This document shows, one piece after another, positions 1 to 7,655 of a stretch of 47,204 bases of DNA. Below the pieces are notes generated by a model. The model saw only the letters and a program-made list of their open reading frames with translations. It was not told the origin of the DNA and searched no databases. The DNA is from Clostridiaceae bacterium (GTDB lineage Bacteria > Bacillota > Clostridia > Oscillospirales > Acutalibacteraceae). The stretch covers positions 1-47,204 of the forward strand of contig JAEEYU010000057.1 in NCBI GenBank assembly GCA_016288315.1, written 5' to 3'. Made by a program: the position numbers and the translations under genes. The stretch's first letter is position 1. Each line of letters starts with the position of its first letter.

Positions 1-583
1 CAACAAGATTGATTTCTACAGAAATCAGGGCTACAACAAGGTTGACGCTACGCTCAAGGCGGTTGAGAGAATTCTTCCTCCTGGCTCAAGCGAGCACAAC
101 GCCGGTCTTGCTGTTGATATAATTTCCGACGACCTGGATAAGAATTTCCGTAATACAAAAGAATATAAATGGCTTGACGAGCACGCCGCAGATTATGGAT
201 TTATTCTCAGATATCCCGAAAACAAGACTAATATAACGAAAGTTGAGTATAAACCCTCTCATTGGAGATATGTGGGCGTTGCCGCCGCGAAGACTATGAA
301 GGCAAGCGGTCAGTGCCTTGAAGAATATCTTGGCAAAGAAACTTCCGAAAAAACCACAGAAACTACAACTTCAAAAACTGAGAATTACTGGATTGTAAAC
401 ACGGAAAGCTCCGACTTGAATGTCAGGGAAGTTCCAAGCACGGATGCGAAAGTAGTAGGAAAACTAAAGAAAGGCTCTACTGTCGTTGTTCAAAGTAAAA
501 AGGGAGAATGGTCACAGATTTCTTACGGCGATAACAACAGCAAAAACGGTTGGGTTAAAACAGAATTTCTAAAACAAAAATAA
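1..583 (+). CDS. VanY-type D-alanyl-D-alanine carboxypeptidase with C-terminal SH3 domain (5' truncated)
   Basis: The reading frame is open from base 2 and the start lies outside the window. The visible part has the peptidase M15B signature: SEHNAGLAVDI gives the zinc-site SxHxxGxAxD, and YKPSHWRYVG matches the EPWHWRYVG block that supplies the last zinc histidine. This family removes the terminal D-Ala from peptidoglycan peptides outside the membrane. After a Thr/Lys/Glu-rich linker (roughly bases 325-390) comes a bacterial SH3 domain containing LNVREVPSTDAKVVGKL and ending GWVKTEFLKQK, which probably binds the cell wall. A downstream ATG at base 292 would remove the catalytic domain and is not the start. 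The peptidase assignment is firm; L,D- versus D,D-specificity cannot be told from this fragment. Confidence 0.88.
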   Translation, partial: NKIDFYRNQGYNKVDATLKAVERILPPGSSEHNAGLAVDIISDDLDKNFRNTKEYKWLDEHAADYGFILRYPENKTNITKVEYKPSHWRYVGVAAAKTMKASGQCLEEYLGKETSEKTTETTTSKTENYWIVNTESSDLNVREVPSTDAKVVGKLKKGSTVVVQSKKGEWSQISYGDNNSKNGWVKTEFLKQK

Positions 584-605
584 AGCTGTCGGGGAGGAGC
601 AAAAC

Positions 606-681
606 ATGGCTCTTTTAAAATGCAAAATGTGTGGGTAATATTGAATTCAATCCCTGCGGCGCTGTCGGCACCTGTGAATAA
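606..681 (+). pseudogene. Remnant of a small zinc-ribbon protein gene, frameshifted
   Basis: A good ribosome binding site (GGGGAGGAG at 591-599) precedes ATG 606, which opens MALLKCKMCG and stops at 636. Shifting by one base at about 633-634 restores GNIEFNPCGAVGTCE up to a stop at 679. Joined, the two pieces resemble the N-terminus of the clostridial zinc-ribbon family that typically begins with a KCKMCGG..E motif and continues with a second Cys pair. The second CxxC and all downstream domains are missing, so the gene is decayed rather than merely frameshifted. The resemblance is from memory of the family, not from a search. Confidence 0.5.
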
Positions 682-801
682 AACCAACGTAGACTCACAG
701 TTATCACAAAAGAAAAAGATCCCGGATTTTGCTTTTTCATAATACTTACTTAAAATCTGAAACAATAAGCCGAAGCAGAAAAGCGTCCGAGCAATGAAAT
801 A

Positions 802-830
802 TCGGCGTGACCTGAATCACGCCGAATTAA
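802..830 (+). terminator. Hairpin, weak terminator
   Basis: A 9-bp perfect stem (TCGGCGTGA 802-810 with TCACGCCGA 817-825) around a CCTGAA loop is followed by an A/T-rich stretch with few U residues. It could end transcription of the carboxypeptidase gene or of the decayed gene after it. Between the remnant gene and this hairpin (682-801) I see nothing codable. Confidence 0.4.
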
Positions 831-878
831 TTAAAAATATTGAGTTGTTCTGTGCTTTTTGAACACCGACCGAAACAG

Positions 879-908
879 AGGAGCAGTTTTCTGCTCCTGT
901 TTTGTTAT
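879..908. terminator. Hairpin between convergent genes, likely terminator
   Basis: AGGAGCAG (879-886) and CTGCTCCT (891-898) form a stem with a TTTT loop, flanked by matching AACAG/CTGTT. The plus-strand product is followed by GTTTTGTTATTT. It lies between the convergent carboxypeptidase region and iolC, so it may serve the plus strand and perhaps both. Confidence 0.6.
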
Positions 909-1918
909 TTAATCTTCGTTATAACTTCCATACCCGGGAAACTGTCAATAAAGTCCTGAACCGCCTGTGCCGAAGGCATTGCCGCCGAACAGGAATGAGC
1001 CGAAACAAGCATTGAAGCCGAGGCGGTCGCAAACTCAAGCGCCTTGTCAATCGGCTTGCCCTGAAGCAGTGAATAAATGAACGCCGAAGCGTAACCGTCG
1101 CCGCCGCCGAAGCCCTTGAGAAGCTTTACGGGGTGTGTGCCGACTTTGTAGATTGAACCGTCGTTGAGGTATGCGTATGAACCCTCTTTACCGTGCTTGA
1201 TAATAACAATCTTGTTGCCGTAGCTGAACCAGCGTGCAGCCGATTCCTCGTCGTTTGCGCACTTGCCTTCAAGTGCCTCAGTGAGGTCAAATTCCTCGCG
1301 TGAGCCGAGAATGATGTCGCTGTTCTTCGCGGCTATTGAATAATAGAGCGAAATCTCATCAAAATTCTTCCAGGTGTAGCTTCTGTAGTCGATGTCAAAA
1401 ATAACCACAAGACCGTTCTTCTTTGCAAGGAAGAGTGTCTTGAGAGCCGCCTCTCTTGAAGGGCTGCAGCAAAGCGCCGTGCCGGAAATAACAACTGCCT
1501 TTGCCTTCTTGATGTAGTCCTCGTCAACATCGTCAACGCTCACCTGAAGGTCTGCTACTCCGTCGCGATACATAAGAATACTGCTCTGTGTGGGGCTGAG
1601 AATTTCGGTGAATGTAAGGCCGAGCTTTTCGCCGTTTGTGCATCTCGTGATGTGTGAAACATCAATGCCGTCGTTTTCAAAATACTTTGTAACGTATGTG
1701 CCGAACTGATCGTCGCTGACCTTTGCAATAAAGCCGCACTTTGCGCCGAGCCTTGCAAGACCTACGGCAATATTTGCGGGCGAGCCGCCGACATATTTGT
1801 TGAAGTTGCTGCTCTCCCAGAGGGGCATGTTCATATCCGTGGGGTTGAAGTCGATGGCAACTCTGCCTATCGGAATAACGTCAAGTTCCTTGCTGTTGTC
1901 AAATTCAATAAATGCCAT
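905..1918 (-). CDS. iolC: 5-dehydro-2-deoxygluconokinase (IolC), PfkB family
   Basis: This 337-residue sugar kinase is predicted to phosphorylate 5-dehydro-2-deoxygluconate, the fifth step of myo-inositol breakdown. The N-terminus has the IolC-type block LDVIPIGRVAIDFNPTD. It is followed by the PfkB signature VGGSPANIAVGLARLG and the substrate-lid segment GEKLGLTFTE. Near the C-terminus LLKGFGGGDGYASAF is the PfkB anion-hole/catalytic-base motif (GGGD, with the Asp as base). I start at the ATG at 1918, because a strong AGGAGG lies just upstream (minus strand, about 1925-1933); the frame extends 14 codons further without support. The aldolase gene ends 16 bases upstream, so the pair is co-transcribed. 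No other inositol genes are in the window, so the true substrate could be a related keto-sugar acid. Confidence 0.85.
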   Translation of the reverse strand: MAFIEFDNSKELDVIPIGRVAIDFNPTDMNMPLWESSNFNKYVGGSPANIAVGLARLGAKCGFIAKVSDDQFGTYVTKYFENDGIDVSHITRCTNGEKLGLTFTEILSPTQSSILMYRDGVADLQVSVDDVDEDYIKKAKAVVISGTALCCSPSREAALKTLFLAKKNGLVVIFDIDYRSYTWKNFDEISLYYSIAAKNSDIILGSREEFDLTEALEGKCANDEESAARWFSYGNKIVIIKHGKEGSYAYLNDGSIYKVGTHPVKLLKGFGGGDGYASAFIYSLLQGKPIDKALEFATASASMLVSAHSCSAAMPSAQAVQDFIDSFPGMEVITKIK

Positions 1919-1934
1919 TGCTGTCTCCTCCTGA

Positions 1935-2789
1935 TTAATCGTCATAAGCTTTTCCGGCACAGCCGAAAATCTTTATATGCTTCATCGCGTTCTGATAAGC
2001 GCCTTCTTCCTCTGCGGTCTGAAGGTCATAATATCCTTTGATTTTTCCCGCTTCATACGCCTCGCGCACCGTTCTTTCAACGCTGTCAAAGGTAGCGGTT
2101 GCTATGTTGATTTTGCAGATTCCGAGCTCTATGCACTTTCTGAAATCAGCTTCGCTTATACCCGTTCCGCCGTGAAGAACAAGGGGAACATCCACGCTGT
2201 CCCTGATTTTTTCAAGTATGTCAAAACGGAGCTTCGGCTCTTCTTTGTAATTGCCGTGAGCGTTGCCGATTGCAACCGCAAGAGCGTCCATCTCAACCTT
2301 TTCACAGAATTCCGCCGCCTGAGCGGGGTCGGAGCAGTTGATTGCAATATCCTCACTTCCGTCTTCACTGCCGCCCACACAGCCGATTTCGCACTCAATG
2401 TCGGCTCCGTATTCGGCTGCCGTCACGGCAATGTCGGCGCACTGCATTACGTTTTCTTCAAACGGCAGGTGCGAGCCGTCAAACATAACGGATGAAAAGC
2501 CGATGTCAAGCGCCTGCGTGATTTTTTCAACCGTTTTGCCGTGGTCAAAATGCACGGCTATCGGCATCTCGCTGTTTTCAGCCGCCGCCACCATAAGCGA
2601 ACCTATGAGCTCGAGCGGCGAGTTTTTAAGCCGGACTTCCGCAATCTGAATAATAGCAGGGCTTTCCGTCTCCTCAACGGCACGCAGAATCCCTTTTACC
2701 ATCTCCATGTTGGATATGCTGAAACTGCCTACCGCATATTTACCCTCTTTCGCTCTCCAGAGCAGGTCGCTCATATTTACCAATGGCAT
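1935..2789 (-). CDS. Class II (zinc) ketose-bisphosphate aldolase, IolJ/FbaA type
   Basis: This is a 284-residue class II aldolase. Zinc-ligand and catalytic motifs seen are HFDHGK, the acidic CEIGCVGG segment, GNAHGNYK and LHGGTGI, all in the order expected for fructose-bisphosphate/tagatose/IolJ aldolases. It is first in a two-gene operon with iolC, 16 bases apart. That supports cleavage of 6-phospho-5-dehydro-2-deoxygluconate to DHAP and malonate semialdehyde (IolJ role), but sequence alone does not separate this from fructose-bisphosphate aldolase. The start ATG is preceded by GGAGGCGATA and by a clear promoter. Family assignment is firm, the substrate is inferred from context. Confidence 0.82.
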   Translation of the reverse strand: MPLVNMSDLLWRAKEGKYAVGSFSISNMEMVKGILRAVEETESPAIIQIAEVRLKNSPLELIGSLMVAAAENSEMPIAVHFDHGKTVEKITQALDIGFSSVMFDGSHLPFEENVMQCADIAVTAAEYGADIECEIGCVGGSEDGSEDIAINCSDPAQAAEFCEKVEMDALAVAIGNAHGNYKEEPKLRFDILEKIRDSVDVPLVLHGGTGISEADFRKCIELGICKINIATATFDSVERTVREAYEAGKIKGYYDLQTAEEEGAYQNAMKHIKIFGCAGKAYDD

Positions 2790-2818
2790 ATTATCGCCTC
2801 CGTGTTGCTGATTTATTT

Positions 2819-2847
2819 ATTATATCATCTTTAATACAAAATCTCAA
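2819..2847 (-). promoter_or_regulatory. Sigma-A-type promoter of the aldolase-iolC operon
   Basis: On the minus strand TTGAGA (2842-2847), a 17-base spacer and TATAAT (2819-2824) precede the aldolase start by about 30 bases. It lies in the gap after the uvrC stop codon, so the pair does not depend on uvrC transcription. Confidence 0.7.
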
Positions 2848-2871
2848 TCAAAAATAACAAATATTGTCAAA

Positions 2872-4722
2872 TTATTTGCCGCTGTCTTCAAACGCTTTTC
2901 TGACTGCCTGCGCCGATTTTATGCTCATACCCTTTACGGCAGCAAGCTCCTCAACGCTCGCCTGAGAAATCGCCTTGACGGTTTTGAATTTTTTCATAAG
3001 CTCGTCTGCCCTCGCCTTGCCTATACCGTCAATGGAAAGCAGAGCGGAATTGAGCGATGATTTTTTGTGCTTCGTGCGGTGGTATTCTACCGAGTAGCGG
3101 TGAACCTCCTCCTGTATGGATGAAACAAGAGTGAACGCCGCCCGCTTTGATGTCAGCGATATTTCTTCGCCGCTGCCCGTGATTGCCCTTGTCCTGTGGT
3201 GACTGTCTTTGACCATACCGAAAAGGGGAATATCCAGTCCGTATTTTTTCAGCACCGGACGCACGGCGTTTACCTGCCCCGTTCCGCCGTCCAGCAGAAT
3301 AAGGTCGGGCAGCCTGCCGAAACCCTCACCCGAGTCTTTTTCGTCAAGATATCTGAGTATTCTGCGCTCGAGCACCTCAGCCATTGAAGCATAGTCATCC
3401 TGACCCGAAAAGCCCTTTATCGCAAAGCGGCGGTATGATTTTTTGTAAGGCACACCGGAGCGGAAAACAACCATACCCGCAACGTTGTCGCTGCCTGCGG
3501 TGTGTGAAATGTCGTATGCCTCAATAAATTCGGGCGGAACCTTCATACCGAGCATTGTCGCCAGCTCGTCAAGCGCCGCCGTCGATTTGCCCGTCTTGCC
3601 GAGATAGAGCCCGAGCTTCTGAGCGGCGTTGCTGCGGCACATTTCAACAATTTCATGCTGCTCGCCCTTCTGCGGAACGGTTATGGCAACTTTTCTGCCC
3701 CGCTTTGATGTCAGCCACTCTTCAATCAGCCCGGCGTTTGCCGCCTCACCGTCAAGGGTTACCCGCAAAGGAATACTGTCGCGCATCGTGTAGTAATCCC
3801 TCAGCAGTTCATACCTCGCCGATGCAAGGTCCTCCGGCATATCAATAATGAAGTATTCACTGTCAAAAAGCCGTCCTTCCGAAAAACGCAGAACCGAAAG
3901 GCACGCCTTCGGGCTCTCTGAGCCGTCGGTTGCGCCCACTATGGCAAAAACATCCTGTTCACGCACTGTGTTTGAAACAACCTTCTGCTTCTCGCCGACT
4001 TTTTTAATCGCATTTATTCTGTCTCGCAGCTTTGCCGCTTTTTCAAATTCAAGGTTTTCCGATGCTTCAAGCATCTTTGCCGTCAGCTCTTCAATAAATT
4101 CTTCGCCGCCGTTTGTAATGTATTTTATTGCGCTCTCAACCGCTTCGTTGTGTGCCTGCATTGTGGTCTTGCCCGCGCAGGGTGCGGAACACTGCTTGAT
4201 AAAATAGTTCAGGCAGGGGCGTGATGACCGGCAGTCTCTCGGAAACTGCTTGTTGCACTGCGGCAGGCGAAAAATCTTTTTTGCCTCGTCAACCGCATTT
4301 GTTACCGCAAACCCGCTTGTGTAGGGCCCGAGATAGTGCGAGCCGTCGTCGGTCTTCTGCTTTACGGCATATATGTTTTTCCACTCGCCCTGTGTGATTT
4401 TAATGTAGTGGTAGCCCTTGTCATCCTTGAGGAGAATGTTGTATTTCGGCGAGTGCTGTTTTATCAGACTGCACTCGAGCACAAGCGCCTCAAACTCGCT
4501 GTCGGTCAGAATATAGTCAAAAGAATCAACATTTTCAACCATCCGCCGCACCTTGAGCGTATGGTTGTTCTGCGAGCCGAAATACTGGCTGACTCTGTTC
4601 TTGAGCGCCTTTGCCTTGCCGATGTAAATGATTTTGCCGGTCTTGTCTTTCATAATGTAAACACCGGGCGTCAGCGGCAGACTCATCGCTTTTTTTCGCA
4701 GTTCACCGAGCTTTTCGTTCAT
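2872..4722 (-). CDS. uvrC: UvrABC excinuclease subunit C
   Basis: This 616-residue protein has the usual UvrC length and domain order. The GIY-YIG nuclease for the 3' incision is at the N-terminus (LPLTPGVYIM and IYIGKAKALKNRVSQYF). A cysteine-containing segment (CNKQFPRDCRSSRPCLNYF) matches the cluster-like cysteines of many UvrC proteins. A UVR helical pair that contacts UvrB follows (EASENLEFEKAAKLRDRI). Next come the RNase H-like endonuclease domain for the 5' incision (AYDISHTAGSDNVAGMVVF, DLILLDGGTGQ) and a C-terminal double helix-hairpin-helix (LLSIDGIGKARADELMKKF). It cuts on both sides of bulky DNA lesions recognised by UvrAB. The ATG has AAAGGAGGAG upstream. No uvrA or uvrB is in the window. 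Confidence 0.97.
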   Translation of the reverse strand: MNEKLGELRKKAMSLPLTPGVYIMKDKTGKIIYIGKAKALKNRVSQYFGSQNNHTLKVRRMVENVDSFDYILTDSEFEALVLECSLIKQHSPKYNILLKDDKGYHYIKITQGEWKNIYAVKQKTDDGSHYLGPYTSGFAVTNAVDEAKKIFRLPQCNKQFPRDCRSSRPCLNYFIKQCSAPCAGKTTMQAHNEAVESAIKYITNGGEEFIEELTAKMLEASENLEFEKAAKLRDRINAIKKVGEKQKVVSNTVREQDVFAIVGATDGSESPKACLSVLRFSEGRLFDSEYFIIDMPEDLASARYELLRDYYTMRDSIPLRVTLDGEAANAGLIEEWLTSKRGRKVAITVPQKGEQHEIVEMCRSNAAQKLGLYLGKTGKSTAALDELATMLGMKVPPEFIEAYDISHTAGSDNVAGMVVFRSGVPYKKSYRRFAIKGFSGQDDYASMAEVLERRILRYLDEKDSGEGFGRLPDLILLDGGTGQVNAVRPVLKKYGLDIPLFGMVKDSHHRTRAITGSGEEISLTSKRAAFTLVSSIQEEVHRYSVEYHRTKHKKSSLNSALLSIDGIGKARADELMKKFKTVKAISQASVEELAAVKGMSIKSAQAVRKAFEDSGK

Positions 4723-4850
4723 ACACTTCTCCTCCTTTCATTTTTTTATTAAAACAGATGATAGTTTGATAATCGGTTTATTTCCGGGCTTTTTTACAAA
4801 ATATGACGGGAAATAAGCGAGCAAGACGAATACCCGGACAAGAATTATTG

Positions 4851-4887
4851 ACTTATAAACAAAAACAGGCGACAAAATGCCGCCTGT
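4851..4887 (-). terminator. Rho-independent terminator of ptsH
   Basis: On the minus strand the 7-bp stem ACAGGCG/CGCCTGT (4881-4887 with 4865-4871) is followed by TTTTTGTTTATAAG. It lies directly after the ptsH stop codon and ahead of uvrC, so uvrC should have its own start of transcription, although no clear promoter is visible at 4723-4850. Confidence 0.8.
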
Positions 4888-4902
4888 GCGCTTTAATTTA
4901 AG

Positions 4903-5166
4903 TTAATCTGCGAAACCGGATTCAACGAGCTTAACAAGTTCTTCTACAGCTTCTTCTTCGTCAACACCGTTTGCGGCAATTCTGATTTCGGTGCCGCCTA
5001 CTATACCGAGTGAAAGAACGCCGAGAAGGCTTTTGGCGTTGACCTTGCGTTCGTCCTTGTCTATCCAGATCTGTGATTTGAATTCGTTGGCTTTCTGAAT
5101 AAAAAATGTTGCAGGGCGTGCGTGAAGGCCGACTTGATTTTGAACGGTAACATCCTTAACGAACAT
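4903..5166 (-). CDS. ptsH: HPr phosphocarrier protein
   Basis: This 87-residue protein has the normal HPr length. His15 sits in GLHARPA, the site phosphorylated by PEP and enzyme I. Ser46 sits in AKSLLGVLSLGI, the site used by HPr kinase in Firmicutes for CcpA-dependent catabolite repression. Having both sites argues for true HPr rather than Crh, which lacks the His. It is monocistronic: a strong promoter lies upstream, AGGAGG precedes the ATG, and a terminator follows at once. No enzyme I or EII gene is in the window, which is common for free-standing clostridial ptsH. Confidence 0.95.
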   Translation of the reverse strand: MFVKDVTVQNQVGLHARPATFFIQKANEFKSQIWIDKDERKVNAKSLLGVLSLGIVGGTEIRIAANGVDEEEAVEELVKLVESGFAD

Positions 5167-5210
5167 TGTCGAAAACCTCCTGTCTTTAACACATAATATT
5201 TTACAATGAG

Positions 5211-5238
5211 ATTATAACACAAAAAAACTTTTCGTCAA
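5211..5238 (-). promoter_or_regulatory. Promoter of ptsH
   Basis: On the minus strand TTGACG (5233-5238), a 16-base spacer and TATAAT (5211-5216) lie about 45 bases before the ptsH start codon. Confidence 0.75.
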
Positions 5239-5361
5239 CGATAATAAACCTGCTTTTTAAAAATTCGGCTTGTATTCCAAATACGATATAAACGGACGGC
5301 GTGCCGTTTGTGAATTTTGACAGGTTTTATGTAAATTTTTTATTACATAGGCACATATTGT
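5239..5361. other. Intergenic region between divergent ptsH and the 5508 operon
   Basis: This A/T-rich stretch separates two divergent promoters. I see no ORF here. The only structure is a short inverted repeat, AAACGG...CCGTTT, near 5290-5310, too small to call a terminator. Confidence 0.4.
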
Positions 5362-5390
5362 TTGACAAAATGCAAGGGCTTGGATATAAT
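5362..5390 (+). promoter_or_regulatory. Strong sigma-A promoter of the membrane protein-acyltransferase-antiporter group
   Basis: Consensus TTGACA (5362-5367), a 17-base spacer and consensus TATAAT (5385-5390). The transcript would carry a leader of about 110 bases with a 12-bp perfect palindrome (CATCATATGATG, 5418-5429) and a small hairpin at 5451-5465. Confidence 0.8.
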
Positions 5391-5417
5391 TAAAAGGTAT
5401 TTTAAATTATAAAGAAT

Positions 5418-5429
5418 CATCATATGATG
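5418..5429. promoter_or_regulatory. 12-bp palindrome downstream of the promoter, possible operator
   Basis: CATCATATGATG is perfectly symmetrical and lies about 25 bases after the expected transcription start. Its placement would suit a repressor site, but no matching copy was noticed elsewhere in the window. Confidence 0.25.
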
Positions 5430-5507
5430 CGGTCGTAAATTATTGCTTTTTACGGTGCGGAACCGTGTTGTTCTGACAAAAAATGATTCCGGAACGGAGA
5501 TGGAAAA

Positions 5508-6320
5508 ATGAAAACCGTATTGGGCTTCATAGATGAAGCCTTCAGGCAGATACCCGAAACAGACAAGTCCTACAAATTCAAAATGCAGCTTGTCAGCGAG
5601 GTCACCGAAAGGGCAAATGAACTCACGCACCGCGGAATAAAAGATGAGAAGGTTATTGAAGATCTCATCATCAGCGAACATCCCGACATAAAAGGGGAGT
5701 TCGAGAGTGTTCTGCGCGAAGAAAAACGCGCAAAAAGGCGCAGACATCTTGTTGCGCTCAATATTCTCGGCACGGTCGTTTTCTGCCTTGCCGTTCTCGT
5801 TGCGTTCTTTATACACCTGTTTAAAGTTGACAACGGGCTTTCCTGGATTATTCTCATTGCGGGCGCCTTTGCTCTCTCGGCTTATTACACATTTATCGGG
5901 TGCAGAAGATTCATAAAGAAACGCGGCATTATCTTCCATATCACAACAAGACTTCAGCTTGCATTTACAATTATGCTCGCTTTCGCACTTGCCTTCTTTA
6001 TTATGCTGTTTAAATTCAATATTATTCACAGCTGGCTTATGTTCCCCGCAGGCGCAATAGCCGTGCTTGCCTGCGACGGCCTTTTCGCACATTTCTCACA
6101 CCAGCGCTTTGCCGTGTTTATGTATCTTGCCTATATTCCGCTTGCCGCCGCGATTCTTTACGTTATTCTCGCAATCGCCGGCATTGTCACCTGGCAGACG
6201 GGCTGGCTGATTATTCCCGTTGCTCTTATTATTGATGCCGTCATTATTGCGGTAAGATTGCTGATAGGCAAAAAAGAGAATGAGGAAGTGGAGGAGGACA
6301 GTGTATGGAACGCAGATTAA
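5508..6320 (+). CDS. Unknown multi-spanning membrane protein with soluble N-terminal region
   Basis: I do not recognise the family. The 270-residue protein begins with about 80 charged residues (ending in an EEKRAKRRRH basic turn) and then has about seven hydrophobic segments, for example NILGTVVFCLAVLVAFFIHL and LAFTIMLAFALAFFIMLFKF. The tail KKENEEVEEDSVWNAD is acidic and cytoplasmic. The charged, helical N-terminus in front of a membrane domain recalls HAAS-type sensor/permease accessory proteins, but that is a loose impression. The ATG follows CGGAGATGG. The gene ends 16 bases inside the next one, so the two are translationally coupled, and it heads a transcript started by a consensus promoter. 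Confidence 0.8.
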   Translation: MKTVLGFIDEAFRQIPETDKSYKFKMQLVSEVTERANELTHRGIKDEKVIEDLIISEHPDIKGEFESVLREEKRAKRRRHLVALNILGTVVFCLAVLVAFFIHLFKVDNGLSWIILIAGAFALSAYYTFIGCRRFIKKRGIIFHITTRLQLAFTIMLAFALAFFIMLFKFNIIHSWLMFPAGAIAVLACDGLFAHFSHQRFAVFMYLAYIPLAAAILYVILAIAGIVTWQTGWLIIPVALIIDAVIIAVRLLIGKKENEEVEEDSVWNAD

Positions 6321-7609
6321 AAGCCGAACTGTGGGACAAGATGCACTATCTTTTCCGTGATTACAACGACCGTATGGTCCACGTTGAACTCCACTACGAT
6401 TATGAAATAAATATCGACGCTTTCAAAACGGTGCTCGCCTGCTTCTTCGAGAAAGCACCCGTTTTCCACTCAAGCTTTACCGACAACCACATTTCACCCT
6501 ACTGGGTTGTAAAGGATTACAACATTGACGATGTCGTTGAGGTAAATGACATTGAGGAGGAAGACCTCGACCACAAAATCAACGCCTTTCTCTGCCAGTG
6601 CCTGCCTCCCGAAGGGGATCTGCAGATGAAGGTTCTGATTCTCAGACACTCCGGCAAAACCACCGTTTGCATAATCGAAAACCATATGTGTATGGATGGC
6701 GGCGATTTCAAAAGCTTTCTCAAAACCTTCTGCAAAAACTATAATGACTATGTTTTGAACGGCGTAAGCCCGCTCGACCTGCGGACCGGTTCCCGCTCCT
6801 ATAAATCCGTTTATAAAGATTTAAGCAAAACCGACAGCAAGGCGGCGCAGAATCTTTATAAAAATCTTTCCGTGAAAGATAAATACGCACACAAGTTTCC
6901 GTTCAGAGAGAGCAGCGATGAAGATTATTCCTTCATAGCGCGCCGCAGAATAAGCGCTGAAAAATTCCCCATGATAAAACAGGCGGGCAAAAAGAGGGGA
7001 GCCACCATCAACGATATGCTCACCGCGGCGTATTTTTACAGCCTGTATGAGCTTGCCGGCTTCAATCCGTCCGAGCCGACTACCATTTCGTGCGCCATTG
7101 ACCTGCGCCGTCATATGAAGGATGTCAGCGATACGGGCTACACAAACCAGACCTCGTGGATGCAGTGCAGAGTTCCCGAAAAGGGCAGAGATATTTTTGA
7201 AACCCTGCAGTATGTCGTGCGAAGCTCTAATATGTTCAAGCAAGACAAATTTATGGGTCTTTACGGTCTGCCTCTGCTCTCGCTCGGCTACCGCATTATG
7301 CCGCACGCAGCGTCTGAGGAAATAATCAAAATCGGCTATTCAAATCCTCTTCTCGCAATGAGCAATATAGGCATTCTCGAGGTTGACAAGCTCGCTCTCG
7401 AGGGGCACGAGCCCACCGACGGCTTTATGAGCGGAGCGGTCAAATACAAGCCCTTCGTTCTGCTTTCCGCAACGTCTATGCGCAATGAGATGACTCTCTC
7501 AATGTGCGTTCGCGGCAGCGACGAAGACAAACAGACTGTCAACCGCTTTTTTGACCTTATGGAGAAAAACATTGACCTGCTTATCGCAGATGAGATGAAA
7601 GCGGAGTAA
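6305..7609 (+). CDS. Condensation-domain-like (alcohol/phthiocerol acyltransferase-type) protein
   Basis: This 434-residue soluble protein resembles the chloramphenicol-acetyltransferase-like superfamily that includes NRPS condensation domains, PapA-type acyltransferases and alcohol acetyltransferases. The catalytic motif is in ENHMCMDGGDFKSFL: HxxxDG with His at about residue 127, although the first His of the usual HHxxxDG is Asn. N- and C-terminal halves similar to the two lobes of the fold are seen, with GATINDMLTAAYFYSL as the typical start of the second lobe. It overlaps the upstream membrane-protein gene by 16 bases, which suggests acylation of a membrane-linked substrate. No carrier protein or NRPS gene is nearby. 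The substrate is unknown. Confidence 0.75.
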   Translation: MERRLKAELWDKMHYLFRDYNDRMVHVELHYDYEINIDAFKTVLACFFEKAPVFHSSFTDNHISPYWVVKDYNIDDVVEVNDIEEEDLDHKINAFLCQCLPPEGDLQMKVLILRHSGKTTVCIIENHMCMDGGDFKSFLKTFCKNYNDYVLNGVSPLDLRTGSRSYKSVYKDLSKTDSKAAQNLYKNLSVKDKYAHKFPFRESSDEDYSFIARRRISAEKFPMIKQAGKKRGATINDMLTAAYFYSLYELAGFNPSEPTTISCAIDLRRHMKDVSDTGYTNQTSWMQCRVPEKGRDIFETLQYVVRSSNMFKQDKFMGLYGLPLLSLGYRIMPHAASEEIIKIGYSNPLLAMSNIGILEVDKLALEGHEPTDGFMSGAVKYKPFVLLSATSMRNEMTLSMCVRGSDEDKQTVNRFFDLMEKNIDLLIADEMKAE

Positions 7610-7655
7610 TTCCGTTTCATATATATTTCAGCAAATTTTACAGAGGGGTGTTCCA

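Noticed and set aside
1977-2495. 172-codon plus-strand frame opposite the aldolase gene
   Set aside because: It is antisense to an aldolase with intact zinc motifs; no domain or ribosome binding site.
5343-6092. 249-codon open frame on the minus strand
   Set aside because: It lies antisense to the membrane-protein gene, has low-complexity Cys/Lys/Asn-rich sequence with no domain, and crosses the consensus promoter at 5362-5390. The plus-strand gene has clear transmembrane segments and a ribosome binding site.
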